A stretch of DNA of 64,000 bases, taken from ZC4RG20 sp036381515 (GTDB lineage Bacteria; Pseudomonadota; Gammaproteobacteria; Steroidobacterales; Rariloculaceae). A program made the position numbers and the translations under genes. This document shows, piece after piece, positions 39,616 to 48,281 of the stretch (its first letter is position 1; each line of letters starts with the position of its first letter). A model generated the notes under the pieces. That model did not search any database. It saw only the letters and a list, made by a program, of their open reading frames with translations, and was not told the DNA's origin. Where the stretch lies: contig DASVCR010000070.1 in assembly GCA_036381515.1 (NCBI GenBank), positions 1 to 64,000 of the forward strand. Direction: 5' to 3'.

Positions 39616-40100
39616 TCGCGTAGCAGCGCGCGGATCTGCGCCTGATACTCGTTCTCGTACCCGGACTGATAGCCGTGATGCATGTAGCGGAGGTTGCCTT
39701 CGCGATCCACCATCACGGTGCTCGGCATCGCAACGACGTCGTAGAGCTCGCTCACCTCGTTCTCCGGATCGAACAGCACCTCGAACGACACCGGCGTCTC
39801 CTTCAGGAACTCCTCGACGCCGCTCGTATCCTCGTCGACGTTCACGCCGAGCAGCGTGAAGCCGAGATTCGCATAGCGCTGATGGAGCGCCTCGAGGTGC
39901 GGCATCTCCTTGCGGCACGGCCCGCACCACGTCGCCCAGAAGTTGATCATCACGACCTGGCCCTTCAGGTCCTCGAGCGATACCTGCTCGCCGCTCCTCG
40001 ACGGCAGCGAGAAGTTCGGCGCGGGGCCCGAGATCTCCCCGGCTCCGACCGCCGACGCGAGCAACAGGCCCGCCGCCATCCCTAGCATCTTCTTGAGCAT
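39612..40100 (-). CDS. TlpA/ResA-like periplasmic thioredoxin
   Basis: 162 residues from ATG 40100 (GGGAGGTGA ribosome binding site). A signal peptide or anchor (MLGMAAGLLLASAVGAG) precedes an AhpC/TSA-Redoxin fold: APNFSLPSRSGEQVSL, then VVMINFWATWCGPCRKEMPHLEAL with the active-site WCGPC, and the cis-proline AMPSTVMVD. In this family the CxxC pair reduces disulfides in the periplasm, for example apocytochrome c haem-site cysteines. The haem proteins encoded in the same cluster are plausible clients. Confidence 0.92.
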   Translation of the reverse strand: MLKKMLGMAAGLLLASAVGAGEISGPAPNFSLPSRSGEQVSLEDLKGQVVMINFWATWCGPCRKEMPHLEALHQRYANLGFTLLGVNVDEDTSGVEEFLKETPVSFEVLFDPENEVSELYDVVAMPSTVMVDREGNLRYMHHGYQSGYENEYQAQIRALLRE

Positions 40101-40114
40101 CGCGTCACCTCCCG

Positions 40115-40771
40115 TCAAAAGAAGAACGTCACGCCGACGTGGGCCTCGAGGTTATGGGTCGTCTTCTCGTGTCCCAGGACGTCGAGGTCGAACAGGTGGT
40201 CGCGCACGTCCGCGTGCACGGCCAGCCAGTCGAGCGGCAGCAGCCTCAGGCCCATGCCGAAGTTGATCGTGAAGCGATCGTCGCCCGCGAACCTCGTGTT
40301 GCCGACGCCGCCGATCAGGTACAGCGACGAGTTGAACGCGCGGTTGCGGCCGATGAAGCTCTCACCGGGCAACAGGTTGTAGCCGAGCGAGACGTTATAG
40401 TAGGAATACTCCCGCTCGGATTCCGTGAGCAGCTGCGCAGCGCCCGAGAGCCGCTCGTAGCTCGTCGGCTCCGTGTCGCTTTGCCCGGCCGCGGCCTCGA
40501 CGAAGAAGGCTTCCGTGATGTGATATGCGAAGCGCGCGCCGGCGACCGTGTTCACGCCGAAGTCCTCGACACTGAGCTGGCCGGCAAAGACGCCGACCTC
40601 GAAATCCTCCGTGTCGATGTCCGCCGGATCGATCTCCCGGCGCTCGAGCTCGGGCTCGATGACGGGCGGCTGATCCGCAGCCGCAGTCTCGACCACGCGA
40701 TGACGGCCGCACCCCGCGAGGCTCGCCGCGGCGGCCGCCGTCAGAAGAAGAACGAGAAGCCTGCTTTCCAT
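40115..40771 (-). CDS. Outer-membrane beta-barrel lipoprotein
   Basis: 218 residues. The lipobox is SLAGC with Cys21. A short linker rich in Pro and Glu is followed by an eight-strand-type barrel, with repeated alternating strands such as NTVAGARFAYHITEAFFVEAAAG and ending EAHVGVTFFF. It belongs with the small outer-membrane barrels often found beside SH3-barrel proteins. Its start lies 31 bases inside the preceding gene, so a later start is possible. A downstream linker of 14 bases leads to the thioredoxin gene. Confidence 0.72.
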   Translation of the reverse strand: MESRLLVLLLTAAAAASLAGCGRHRVVETAAADQPPVIEPELERREIDPADIDTEDFEVGVFAGQLSVEDFGVNTVAGARFAYHITEAFFVEAAAGQSDTEPTSYERLSGAAQLLTESEREYSYYNVSLGYNLLPGESFIGRNRAFNSSLYLIGGVGNTRFAGDDRFTINFGMGLRLLPLDWLAVHADVRDHLFDLDVLGHEKTTHNLEAHVGVTFFF

Positions 40772-41532
40772 TCCCTGATTTCCTCGTTGTCGTCGCGGCT
40801 CGTGAACACGACGTAGCTCTTGTATTCGGCCCGGAACACGAAGCGCCGGGTCAGATACGCGCGCAGGCCCGCGCCCGCGTGCGCCGCCGAATCGCTGCGG
40901 TCCGTCGTCGCGACGAGCGTCGCCTTCGGATCCGTCTTCACGACGCCGGCGCCGAGCGCGATGTACGGCGAGAACCGCTTGTCCGGAAAGAGCTCGTGCA
41001 CGATGTCGAGACTCGCGATCTTGCTGTCCGAGAAGCGGCCGAGCGCCTGCGACAGCCAGAGCTCGAGCGACAGGTTCGGCGTCAGGCCGAAGGCGCCGTA
41101 CACCGAGATCACGTTCGCGCCGCCGAAATCGCCGTACAGCGTGCCGACCTCCCAGCGGCGCTCCGTGTAATCGACGAGCTCGAATGCCGGGACGTCGAAC
41201 GGCTCGCCGTCGAGCCCGAGCGTCCGCCGCAGCTGCTCGAGCGGGACCCAGCCGACGTCGCCGCGGGGGATGCGCACCTGAAACCAGTCCGTGCGCCGTC
41301 TGATCATCTCGACACGCTCTCCCCGCTCCGCGACCTGGAAGACCGGATAGCCGCGGCCCGGGCCGGTATGGAGCTCGAGGTACGGATCCTCGACGACCAC
41401 CTCGTACGTCTCGGCGGAGACCGCCGCCGACGCGAGCGCGAAGCCGGCCCACGCCGCGACGCGGACGATCGCCCGGACGACCCGGCCGCGCAGCACGAAG
41501 CGGGTCAGTTGCGAGAGACGCGTCACCGTCAT
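40741..41532 (-). CDS. SH3-domain plus outer-membrane barrel protein
   Basis: 263 residues. The signal peptide ends near AVSAE (residue 41). A bacterial SH3 domain (about 42-105) with YLELHTGPGRGYPVFQVAERGERVEMI and WFQVRIPRGDVGWVPLEQL follows. The C-terminal half is an outer-membrane barrel resembling the preceding gene product, ending EIREWKAGFSFFF. SH3_3 domains often bind peptidoglycan, so the protein could link the outer membrane to the wall. The start overlaps the HzsA-like gene stop in ATGA. Confidence 0.75.
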   Translation of the reverse strand: MTVTRLSQLTRFVLRGRVVRAIVRVAAWAGFALASAAVSAETYEVVVEDPYLELHTGPGRGYPVFQVAERGERVEMIRRRTDWFQVRIPRGDVGWVPLEQLRRTLGLDGEPFDVPAFELVDYTERRWEVGTLYGDFGGANVISVYGAFGLTPNLSLELWLSQALGRFSDSKIASLDIVHELFPDKRFSPYIALGAGVVKTDPKATLVATTDRSDSAAHAGAGLRAYLTRRFVFRAEYKSYVVFTSRDDNEEIREWKAGFSFFF

Positions 41533-44201
41533 TCCATCGGCACGTCGAACGGGTTGTTGTAGTACTGCGCGCCGAGGTCGAGCCATTCGGCGATCAGCCG
41601 AAGCTCCGCCTGCGTCAGGTAGCCCTCGTGCGAGCCGCCCGGATCGAATCTCGAGAAGAACCGCGGCGACGCGTTCGCGCCGGCCGCGCTCATCGACGGC
41701 GCGACGGGAACGGTCACGAGGATCGGATTGCCGTTCTCGTCGACGCCGTTCTCGACGAGCCGGTCCTGCAGCGCGCCGCCGACGACCTCCTGCTCGTTGT
41801 CCCGGAACAGGAGCTCGCGGTACGAGTTCAGATGATCCATTTCTTCCGGCGAGAGCCCGTCCGTCAGGTCGAGCTGCGCGGCGGGCACGGCCGTCGCGCC
41901 CATCGCGTCGACGGGGGCGTGGCATCCGTTCCGCGCGCATGTGCGGTCCTCGAGGACCGTCACGCCGTCCGTATCGAGCGTTTGCCTCGGCACGCTCCAG
42001 AGCGGATGGATGTGCTCCGGATAGTTGATGACGATCCGGCAGTCCGTGCTCCAGGCGGTCAGGCACGCCGGCGACGTCGGCCTCTCCGTCGTCAGGTCCG
42101 CGTAGCGCATTGAGAGGTCGGGATCGGGCGCGCGCACCGCGGGATCGGTCCAGACGTCCGTGTAGATCAGATCGACGGACGGCGCGAGCGCCGCGCAGTC
42201 CGTCTGGCAGCTGACGCGCGTGCGCGCCTCGGCCATCGTCTCGCGGAAGTCCGGGATGATCGTCGACACCGTGTTCGGGAACGGCACGCCGGTCGTCGGC
42301 GCGCCGTCGTACGCGCTCGCGAAGCTGTCGCGCCGGCCGTGCGACAGCCCGCTCGCGGGACTGTGACAGCCGTTGCACGTCAGCTCCTCGCCCGGCTGCA
42401 CCTGCAGCCAGTTCTGATGCCGCGCCGAGATCCGCCGGCCGCGCGCGTCGACGACCTCGACCGCGAGCGGCACCTGCGCCGGCACCTTGATGCGCACCGA
42501 GCCGTCCGGCTCGATCGGCGCATAGCCGACGATCTCGCGCATGCCGTTCTGGACGTTCGGGCCGAACGCCGTGTTGTCGAGATCGACGACCTCGTCGTCC
42601 GGAATCGCGACCGCCTTCACGACGCGCAGGAACCGCGCGGGCCGCTGATCCGCGGTCGTGACGCCGGGGTTCGCGAGCGTCGCGATGTCGGGCACGGCCG
42701 TGTCGACGCCGTCGACGTCGTAGACGCTGCGGATATTGATCACGCCGGCGTGCTCGGACGCGACCTGCGCGCCGATGCCGGACGGGATTGCCGGCGGAAT
42801 GAAGCGCGGATTCGGCCGCGGCTGCGCGGCAACGACCTCGGCGATCAGCACGCCCTCCTCGCCGACGACGACGGGCAGCTGCGTCTCGTCGACCGGATCG
42901 TAGATCCACACGCCGTAGAGCGGCAGCGCGGGCGTGAGCGTCTCGTCCGCGAGCCGGTCCTCGGTGCACGGCAGGATCACGCCCTCGGCGTCGACGAGCC
43001 GGCACATCGACCACGCCGTCAGGATCCGGCCCGTGCCGTCCCACAGCGGGAACGCCGCGGCGAAGCGCCCGCCGGGAGACGGGGCCTCGTCCGTGCGGAC
43101 GACGTTCACGGTCGCCGGCACCTGCGCCGGGCCCGCGAGCCCCGCGAAGGCCGCGACGGGCTGCTCGTTCTCGACGAACGCGGGCACGTCGATGATCACG
43201 ATGTCGCCGCCGAGGCCCTCGTGCTCGAACGGTCGCGCGAGCGCCATCACGCGTCCGTCCGGCATCTCGTGCGCGCCGACGAACTGGACGAGGCCGCCGT
43301 TCGTGCCCGTCGCATGGCTCTCGGCGCCGTACAGGAGCTCGAGGCCCGTGCCGTCGGGATTGATCGTGTAGAGGTGGATCCCGTTCACGGACCCGGCGCC
43401 GTCCCAGCGGCTGAACAGGATCCGCCCGTCGTCGAGCACGGTCGGATCGAGGTCGTGGCTCTGATTGAACGAGATCTGCTGCAGGTTCTCGCCGTTCGCG
43501 TCCATGACGTGCAGCACGAACGCGGGCTCGTTGCGATCCTCGTCGAGCACGTCGAACTGCGGCTTGCCTTCGTCGAGCAGGATCGCCTTCGCCTGCCGCT
43601 GGCGCGTCGACGAGAAAACGATCCGCCCGTCCGGCAGGTAGTGCGGGAACAAGTCGTGCCCGGCCTCGGCGATGAGGTCGGACGCGATGATGCGCCGCAG
43701 CGTGTCGGTCGCGATCTCGTATTCCCAAATGTTCCAGGTCGGCTGCTCGTCCTCGTCGAGGTCGGGATCGAACGGGCCGCGCATCGCGAACAGCACCTTC
43801 GTGCCGTCCGCCGAGATCTCGACGCCCTGCACGTCGCCGAGTCCCTGGGTCACCGGGAACGTGACGTTGCGCTCCGGAGAGCTCGGCGATGCACGGTCGC
43901 GCACGTAGAGATCGGTCCCGACGTTGAAGCGGAGCAGCCGCCTCAAGTCCGTCGCGGCCTGCAGCTCGCCGTCCGCATCGAGCAGCGGACCCTTCGTGTA
44001 CGCAATCGGGAAATCGAGCACGACCGGGTCCGGATCCTGCCCGGAGCCGACGCCGACGCTTCCGTCGCTGTTGCCGCCGCAGCCGGCCACGAGCGCCGCG
44101 GCAGCGATCGAGTGCAGAAAGGCAAGAGCGCCGGCCGCGCGGCGACGCGTACCGTCACGACACATCGCTCGGCGACTCGACGCAATCATGGGTCTCTGCA
44201 T
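41529..44201 (-). CDS. HzsA-like (hydrazine synthase alpha-type) haem lipoprotein
   Basis: 890 residues. The lipobox is LVAGC with Cys41. The first two thirds look like a TolB/WD40-type beta-propeller (VQGVEISADGTKVLFAMRG, HYLPDGRIVFSSTRQR, TVLDDGRILFSRWDG). The C-terminal third carries a canonical haem c motif CNGCH at 609-613 and a second, spaced motif CARNGCH at 755-761 (Cys-x4-Cys-His). This arrangement is that of proteins with the hydrazine synthase alpha-subunit middle domain, which are widespread outside anammox bacteria and have unknown functions. No other hydrazine synthase subunit is present, so hydrazine chemistry is unlikely. First gene of the minus-strand run, divergent from the plus-strand haem genes. 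Confidence 0.78.
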   Translation of the reverse strand: MQRPMIASSRRAMCRDGTRRRAAGALAFLHSIAAAALVAGCGGNSDGSVGVGSGQDPDPVVLDFPIAYTKGPLLDADGELQAATDLRRLLRFNVGTDLYVRDRASPSSPERNVTFPVTQGLGDVQGVEISADGTKVLFAMRGPFDPDLDEDEQPTWNIWEYEIATDTLRRIIASDLIAEAGHDLFPHYLPDGRIVFSSTRQRQAKAILLDEGKPQFDVLDEDRNEPAFVLHVMDANGENLQQISFNQSHDLDPTVLDDGRILFSRWDGAGSVNGIHLYTINPDGTGLELLYGAESHATGTNGGLVQFVGAHEMPDGRVMALARPFEHEGLGGDIVIIDVPAFVENEQPVAAFAGLAGPAQVPATVNVVRTDEAPSPGGRFAAAFPLWDGTGRILTAWSMCRLVDAEGVILPCTEDRLADETLTPALPLYGVWIYDPVDETQLPVVVGEEGVLIAEVVAAQPRPNPRFIPPAIPSGIGAQVASEHAGVINIRSVYDVDGVDTAVPDIATLANPGVTTADQRPARFLRVVKAVAIPDDEVVDLDNTAFGPNVQNGMREIVGYAPIEPDGSVRIKVPAQVPLAVEVVDARGRRISARHQNWLQVQPGEELTCNGCHSPASGLSHGRRDSFASAYDGAPTTGVPFPNTVSTIIPDFRETMAEARTRVSCQTDCAALAPSVDLIYTDVWTDPAVRAPDPDLSMRYADLTTERPTSPACLTAWSTDCRIVINYPEHIHPLWSVPRQTLDTDGVTVLEDRTCARNGCHAPVDAMGATAVPAAQLDLTDGLSPEEMDHLNSYRELLFRDNEQEVVGGALQDRLVENGVDENGNPILVTVPVAPSMSAAGANASPRFFSRFDPGGSHEGYLTQAELRLIAEWLDLGAQYYNNPFDVPME

Positions 44202-44544
44202 AATGAGTAGGTCAAAACGCCTCTACCGTTAACGCGATCACAAGATCGCCCCGCCGCAATCGCCTCGTCCCCGAATAGGTGAGCGGCGTCTCCCGGCGCC
44301 TTCGTCGGTCCGGCTCTCCGCGTGCTGTTTCACTTAACGCAAGCGTCGAGACGGCGAGGGAATCGACGAGCCAGGAAAACCTGCGGTAGATCACCTCGGC
44401 GAGCTTAATGGCGAGCTAGGCTTCCGAACGACCTGTCGCGAAACCGAGACGTCGCGAAAGTTCCACATTACGGATCAGATCACCGCTGTGGTGTACTTCG
44501 CGCCGGATCGAAGATGGTTTCAATTCTCGAATCGGACGACTGGG
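44202..44544. promoter_or_regulatory. Divergent control region of the haem/outer-membrane cluster
   Basis: Separates the two arms of the cluster, so both promoters must lie here. A GCGATC-ACAA-GATCGC inverted repeat occurs at 44234-44249, close to the start of the HzsA-like gene. No canonical -35/-10 pair is obvious. The plus-strand frame is open from 44488, so part of this region could be coding if the upstream start is used. Confidence 0.4.
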
Positions 44545-45732
44545 ATGAACAGCCGAACACCTTCTCGCCGTCGGCGCCGATCGCGCGCCTTCGTCATGTT
44601 GGCCGCGGCAACGATCGGCGCGGCGTCGGCCGCCCTCGCCGGACCGCGGGAGCAGGCGCAGCGCATTCACGATCGCTTGACCGGCGTTCCGCCGAGCGAC
44701 GCGGTGCTGAATCAGATGGCCACGCACATCGCGAACGGCCACCCGCTCGACGCGGCGCTCCTCGCGACGCACGACCGGCACTTCTATACGGTCACGCTGA
44801 AGAATTTCGCGGCGCCGTGGACGAACCGGGATCAGAACCCGTTCGTCCCGCTCAACGACTACACGACGCTCGTGATCGGCCTCGTCAAGGACGACGAGCC
44901 GTTCGATCAGATCCTCTATGCCGATGTGCTGTACGTCGGCGCTGGGGTGACGCCGCCGCCGTCCGCAACGAGCAACGCGCATTACGAGGCGCTCGAGCGG
45001 CGCATGCTCGACCCGGGCTTCGACCCGGAGACGGGGCTCCAGCGCACGACGCAATCGTCCGTCTACCCGCTGCCGCCGAATGCGACCGCGGGTGCGATGA
45101 CGACGCGGGCGGCCGCGGAGGCGTTCTTCATCGCCGGCACGAATCGCGCGATGTTCCGCTTCACGCTGATCAATCACATGTGCATGGACCTCGAGCAGGT
45201 CCAGGACACGAGCATCGTCCCGGACCGCATCCGGCAGGACGTCTCGCGGAGCCCCGGCGGCGACAGCCGCGTGTTCAACAACAGCTGCATCGGCTGTCAC
45301 GCGGGCATGGATCCGCTCGTGCAGGCCTTCGCGTACTACGACTTCGACCCGGATACCGGCAGCATCGAGTACACGCCGGGCATCGTGCAGCCCAAGTACT
45401 TCAACAACGCGGAAACGTTCCCGGACGGCTACGTCACGCCGGACGACTCGTGGGACAACTACTGGCGCGAGGGGCGGAACGCGCTGCTCGGCTGGGACCC
45501 GTCGCTGCCCGGCAGCGGACAGGGCGCCAAGTCGATGGGCCAGGAGCTGGCGGCCTCGGACGCATTCGCGCAATGCCAGGTCGAGAAGGTTTTCCAGGCG
45601 GTCTGCCTGCGTCCGCCGGCGGATGCGGCCGATCGTGCGCAGATCGACACGATGACGGCTTCGTTCAAGAACGGCGGCTACAACCTGCGGAACGTGTTCG
45701 CGCAATCCGCGGTGTACTGCATGGGCGACTGA
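44545..45732 (+). CDS. Exported CxxCH protein resembling DUF1585/DUF1588-type cytochromes
   Basis: 395 residues from ATG 44545 (an upstream in-frame GTG at 44488 would add 19). An arginine-rich N-region and hydrophobic stretch AFVMLAAATIGAASAALAG form a signal peptide. One haem c motif, CIGCH, lies at 248-252 in FNNSCIGCHAGMDPLVQAFAYYDFD, which resembles the CxxCH-xxMDPlGFaleNFD pattern of planctomycete-type DUF1585/1588 proteins. The rest shows no domain that I can name. It is followed 21 bases later by the LamG/cytochrome gene, in one operon. Confidence 0.72.
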   Translation: MNSRTPSRRRRRSRAFVMLAAATIGAASAALAGPREQAQRIHDRLTGVPPSDAVLNQMATHIANGHPLDAALLATHDRHFYTVTLKNFAAPWTNRDQNPFVPLNDYTTLVIGLVKDDEPFDQILYADVLYVGAGVTPPPSATSNAHYEALERRMLDPGFDPETGLQRTTQSSVYPLPPNATAGAMTTRAAAEAFFIAGTNRAMFRFTLINHMCMDLEQVQDTSIVPDRIRQDVSRSPGGDSRVFNNSCIGCHAGMDPLVQAFAYYDFDPDTGSIEYTPGIVQPKYFNNAETFPDGYVTPDDSWDNYWREGRNALLGWDPSLPGSGQGAKSMGQELAASDAFAQCQVEKVFQAVCLRPPADAADRAQIDTMTASFKNGGYNLRNVFAQSAVYCMGD

Positions 45733-45753
45733 GCGGGGCACGGAGGCACGACG

Positions 45754-48261
45754 ATGCAGCACGGAGTACGGGCGGGCGCGACCGCGCTCGCGGTGATGCT
45801 CGCGGCCGCGCTTGCCGGGTGCAGCGGCGGCAGCGGCGCGGACGTCGAGGAGCTGCCGGGGTCCGGAGGCGGCACGGGCTCGGCGACCTACAACGGTCCG
45901 CCGCCGGCGACGCCGGACGTCCAGGCATTCAAGATCAGCCTGTTCGACAACGTCCGCGCGCCGAACCGATGCGGCGCGTGCCACAGCCTCGACGGCGGCC
46001 AGTCGCCGCTCTTCGCGCGAAGCGACGACGTGAACCTCGCCTACGCCGAGGCGAACCCGCTCGTGAACCTCACGTCGCCGGGAGACTCGCCGATGGTGCT
46101 GAAGGTGCTCGGCGGCCACAACTGCTGGCTCACGAGCGACGAGGCGTGCGCGGACATCCTCGAGACGTGGATCACGAACTGGGCGGGCGAGCTCGCGACC
46201 GGAGGCCGCGAGATCGAGCTCGAGCCGCCGCCGCTGCGCGACCCCGGTGAGAGCAAGAGCTTCCCCGCCGACGTGACGCTGTTCGAGACGCACGTCTACC
46301 CGGTCCTGCGCGCGCATTGCGCGACCTGTCACTCGGCGAGCTCGACGACCCGGCAGTCGCCGTTCTTCGCGGAAGGCCCCGAAGGCGACCCGCTCGCGGT
46401 GCAGGCCGCGTACGACGCGGCGAAGGCGCGGATCGACCTCGACGACCCCGCGGCCTCGCGCTTCGTCGTCAGGCTCCGCGAGGAATCGCATAACTGCTGG
46501 ACCGCCGACTGCGGCGCGGACGCGGACGTGATGGAGGACGCGATTCGCGCGTTCGCGAACAACGTCCCGCTGACGTCGGTCGACCCCGCGCTGCTGACGA
46601 GCAAGGCGCTGACGCTCTACGAGGGCACGATCGCGGCAGGCGGCAACCGCTACGAGGCGAACCAGATCGCGCTCTGGGAGTTCAAGACCGGACAGGGCGG
46701 CACCGCGTTCGACACGAGCGGCGTCGAGCCCGCGATGGACCTCACGCTCTCCGGCGCCGTCGAGTGGTTCGGCGGCTGGGGCCTCGCGTTCTCCGGCGGG
46801 AAGGCGCAGGCGTCGACGACGGCGAGCCGCAAGCTCTACGAGCAGATCCTCGCGACCGGCGAGTACTCGGTCGAGGCGTGGGTCGCACCCGGCAACGTCG
46901 TGCAGGAGGACGCGCGCATCGTCAGCTACTCTGCCGGCGAGATGCAGCGCAACTTCAATCTCGGCCAGAACATGTACGACTACGAGTTCTTCGTGCGAAC
47001 GGAGACCTCGGACGAGAACGGCAACCCGCAGCTGTCGACGCCGTCGGCCGACGAGGTCCTGCAGGCGACGCTGCAGCACGTCGTCGCGACGTTCGATCCG
47101 GTCGAGGGCCGCAAGATCTACGTGAACGGCGAGCTCGTCGCCGACCAGGATCCGGCGCCCGGCGGGCTCCTCACGTCGTGGGACGACACGTTCGCGTTCG
47201 TGCTCGGCAACGAGGTCTCGGGCATGAAGCCCTGGACCGGCGTGATCCGGCTCGTCGCGATCCACAACCGCGTGCTCACGCCGGAGCAGATCGTGCAGAA
47301 CTTCGAAGCGGGCGTCGGCGAGAAGTTCTTCCTGCTGTTCGGCGTCGAGCACCTGACGAACGTGCCGCAGAGCTACGTCGTGTTCGAGGCCGCGCAGTTC
47401 GACAGCTATGCGTACCTTTTCCGCAAGCCGTTCTTCATCAGCCTCGACGGCAGCGTCGAGCCCGGCAGCGTGCCGATCCGAGGCATCAGGATCGGGTTGA
47501 ACGGCGCCGAGTCGCCGGTCGGTCAAGCATACGGAAAGCTCAGCACGACGATCACGAGCGCGGACTACGATCCTGCGACCGGCCAGCTCCTGTCGACGCT
47601 CGGCACGGTCGTGCCGCTCGAGAAGGGGCCCGAGTCCGACGAGTTCTTCCTGACGTTCGACGCGATCGGCGGGCTCACGTACAACCGGCCGCCGCTGCCG
47701 ACGCCGGCGCCGCCCGCGCCCGTCGATCTCCCCGAGATGGCGGACATCGGCGTGCGCACGTTCGACGAGATCAACGCGACGATGGCGGCGATCACGGGCG
47801 TCGACCCGAACCATCCCGACGTGCGGGCGACGTTCGACACGGTGCGGCAGTCGCTGCCGGCGATTCCGACGCTGGAGGCCGTGCTCGCGTCGCATCAGGT
47901 CGCGATCGCGCAGCTCGCGATCGAGTACTGCAACGCGCTGATCGAGAACCCGACGCTGCGCGCGCAGAAGTTCCCGGGCTTCCCGTTCGATCAGCCGCCC
48001 GCGGCGGCCTTCGCGTCGCGCGACGCATTGGTCGACCCGCTGCTCGACCGGATGCTCGGCGTCGTCCATCTCGCGACGCAGCCCGATCGCGCGTTCGTCG
48101 AAGCCGAGCTCGGCCGGCTGCTCGACGGCATTCCCGGCGACACGAGCCGGCCCGGCCTGATCAATACACCGGGCGTCACGAACGACGCGTCCCGCACGCG
48201 CACGCTCGCGAAGGCGGTCTGCTCGGCCGTGCTCGGCAGCGCGGCGATGCTGATTCAGTGA
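45754..48261 (+). CDS. Lipoprotein with two cytochrome-c-like modules and a LamG domain
   Basis: 835 residues. The lipobox is LAGC with Cys23. Two similar N-terminal modules each hold a haem motif (CGACH 73-77, CATCH 189-193) and a later HNCW motif (GGHNCW near 122, SHNCW near 248), which suggests internal duplication. A concanavalin-like LamG domain follows (about 330-470), with LYEQILATGEYSVEAWVAPGNV, LQHVVATFDPVEGRKIYVNGEL and VIRLVAIHNRVLTPEQI. The C-terminal 350 residues have no recognised domain. Probably on the outer membrane, possibly facing out. Lies between the CxxCH and Tat-exported genes. Confidence 0.75.
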   Translation: MQHGVRAGATALAVMLAAALAGCSGGSGADVEELPGSGGGTGSATYNGPPPATPDVQAFKISLFDNVRAPNRCGACHSLDGGQSPLFARSDDVNLAYAEANPLVNLTSPGDSPMVLKVLGGHNCWLTSDEACADILETWITNWAGELATGGREIELEPPPLRDPGESKSFPADVTLFETHVYPVLRAHCATCHSASSTTRQSPFFAEGPEGDPLAVQAAYDAAKARIDLDDPAASRFVVRLREESHNCWTADCGADADVMEDAIRAFANNVPLTSVDPALLTSKALTLYEGTIAAGGNRYEANQIALWEFKTGQGGTAFDTSGVEPAMDLTLSGAVEWFGGWGLAFSGGKAQASTTASRKLYEQILATGEYSVEAWVAPGNVVQEDARIVSYSAGEMQRNFNLGQNMYDYEFFVRTETSDENGNPQLSTPSADEVLQATLQHVVATFDPVEGRKIYVNGELVADQDPAPGGLLTSWDDTFAFVLGNEVSGMKPWTGVIRLVAIHNRVLTPEQIVQNFEAGVGEKFFLLFGVEHLTNVPQSYVVFEAAQFDSYAYLFRKPFFISLDGSVEPGSVPIRGIRIGLNGAESPVGQAYGKLSTTITSADYDPATGQLLSTLGTVVPLEKGPESDEFFLTFDAIGGLTYNRPPLPTPAPPAPVDLPEMADIGVRTFDEINATMAAITGVDPNHPDVRATFDTVRQSLPAIPTLEAVLASHQVAIAQLAIEYCNALIENPTLRAQKFPGFPFDQPPAAAFASRDALVDPLLDRMLGVVHLATQPDRAFVEAELGRLLDGIPGDTSRPGLINTPGVTNDASRTRTLAKAVCSAVLGSAAMLIQ

Positions 48262-48281
48262 GGTTTCGGCGAGGAACGGAC

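Noticed and set aside
41529..44201. Hydrazine synthase and anammox metabolism
   Set aside because: Only an alpha-type homologue is present, without the other subunits or hydrazine dehydrogenase, and such homologues are common outside anammox bacteria.
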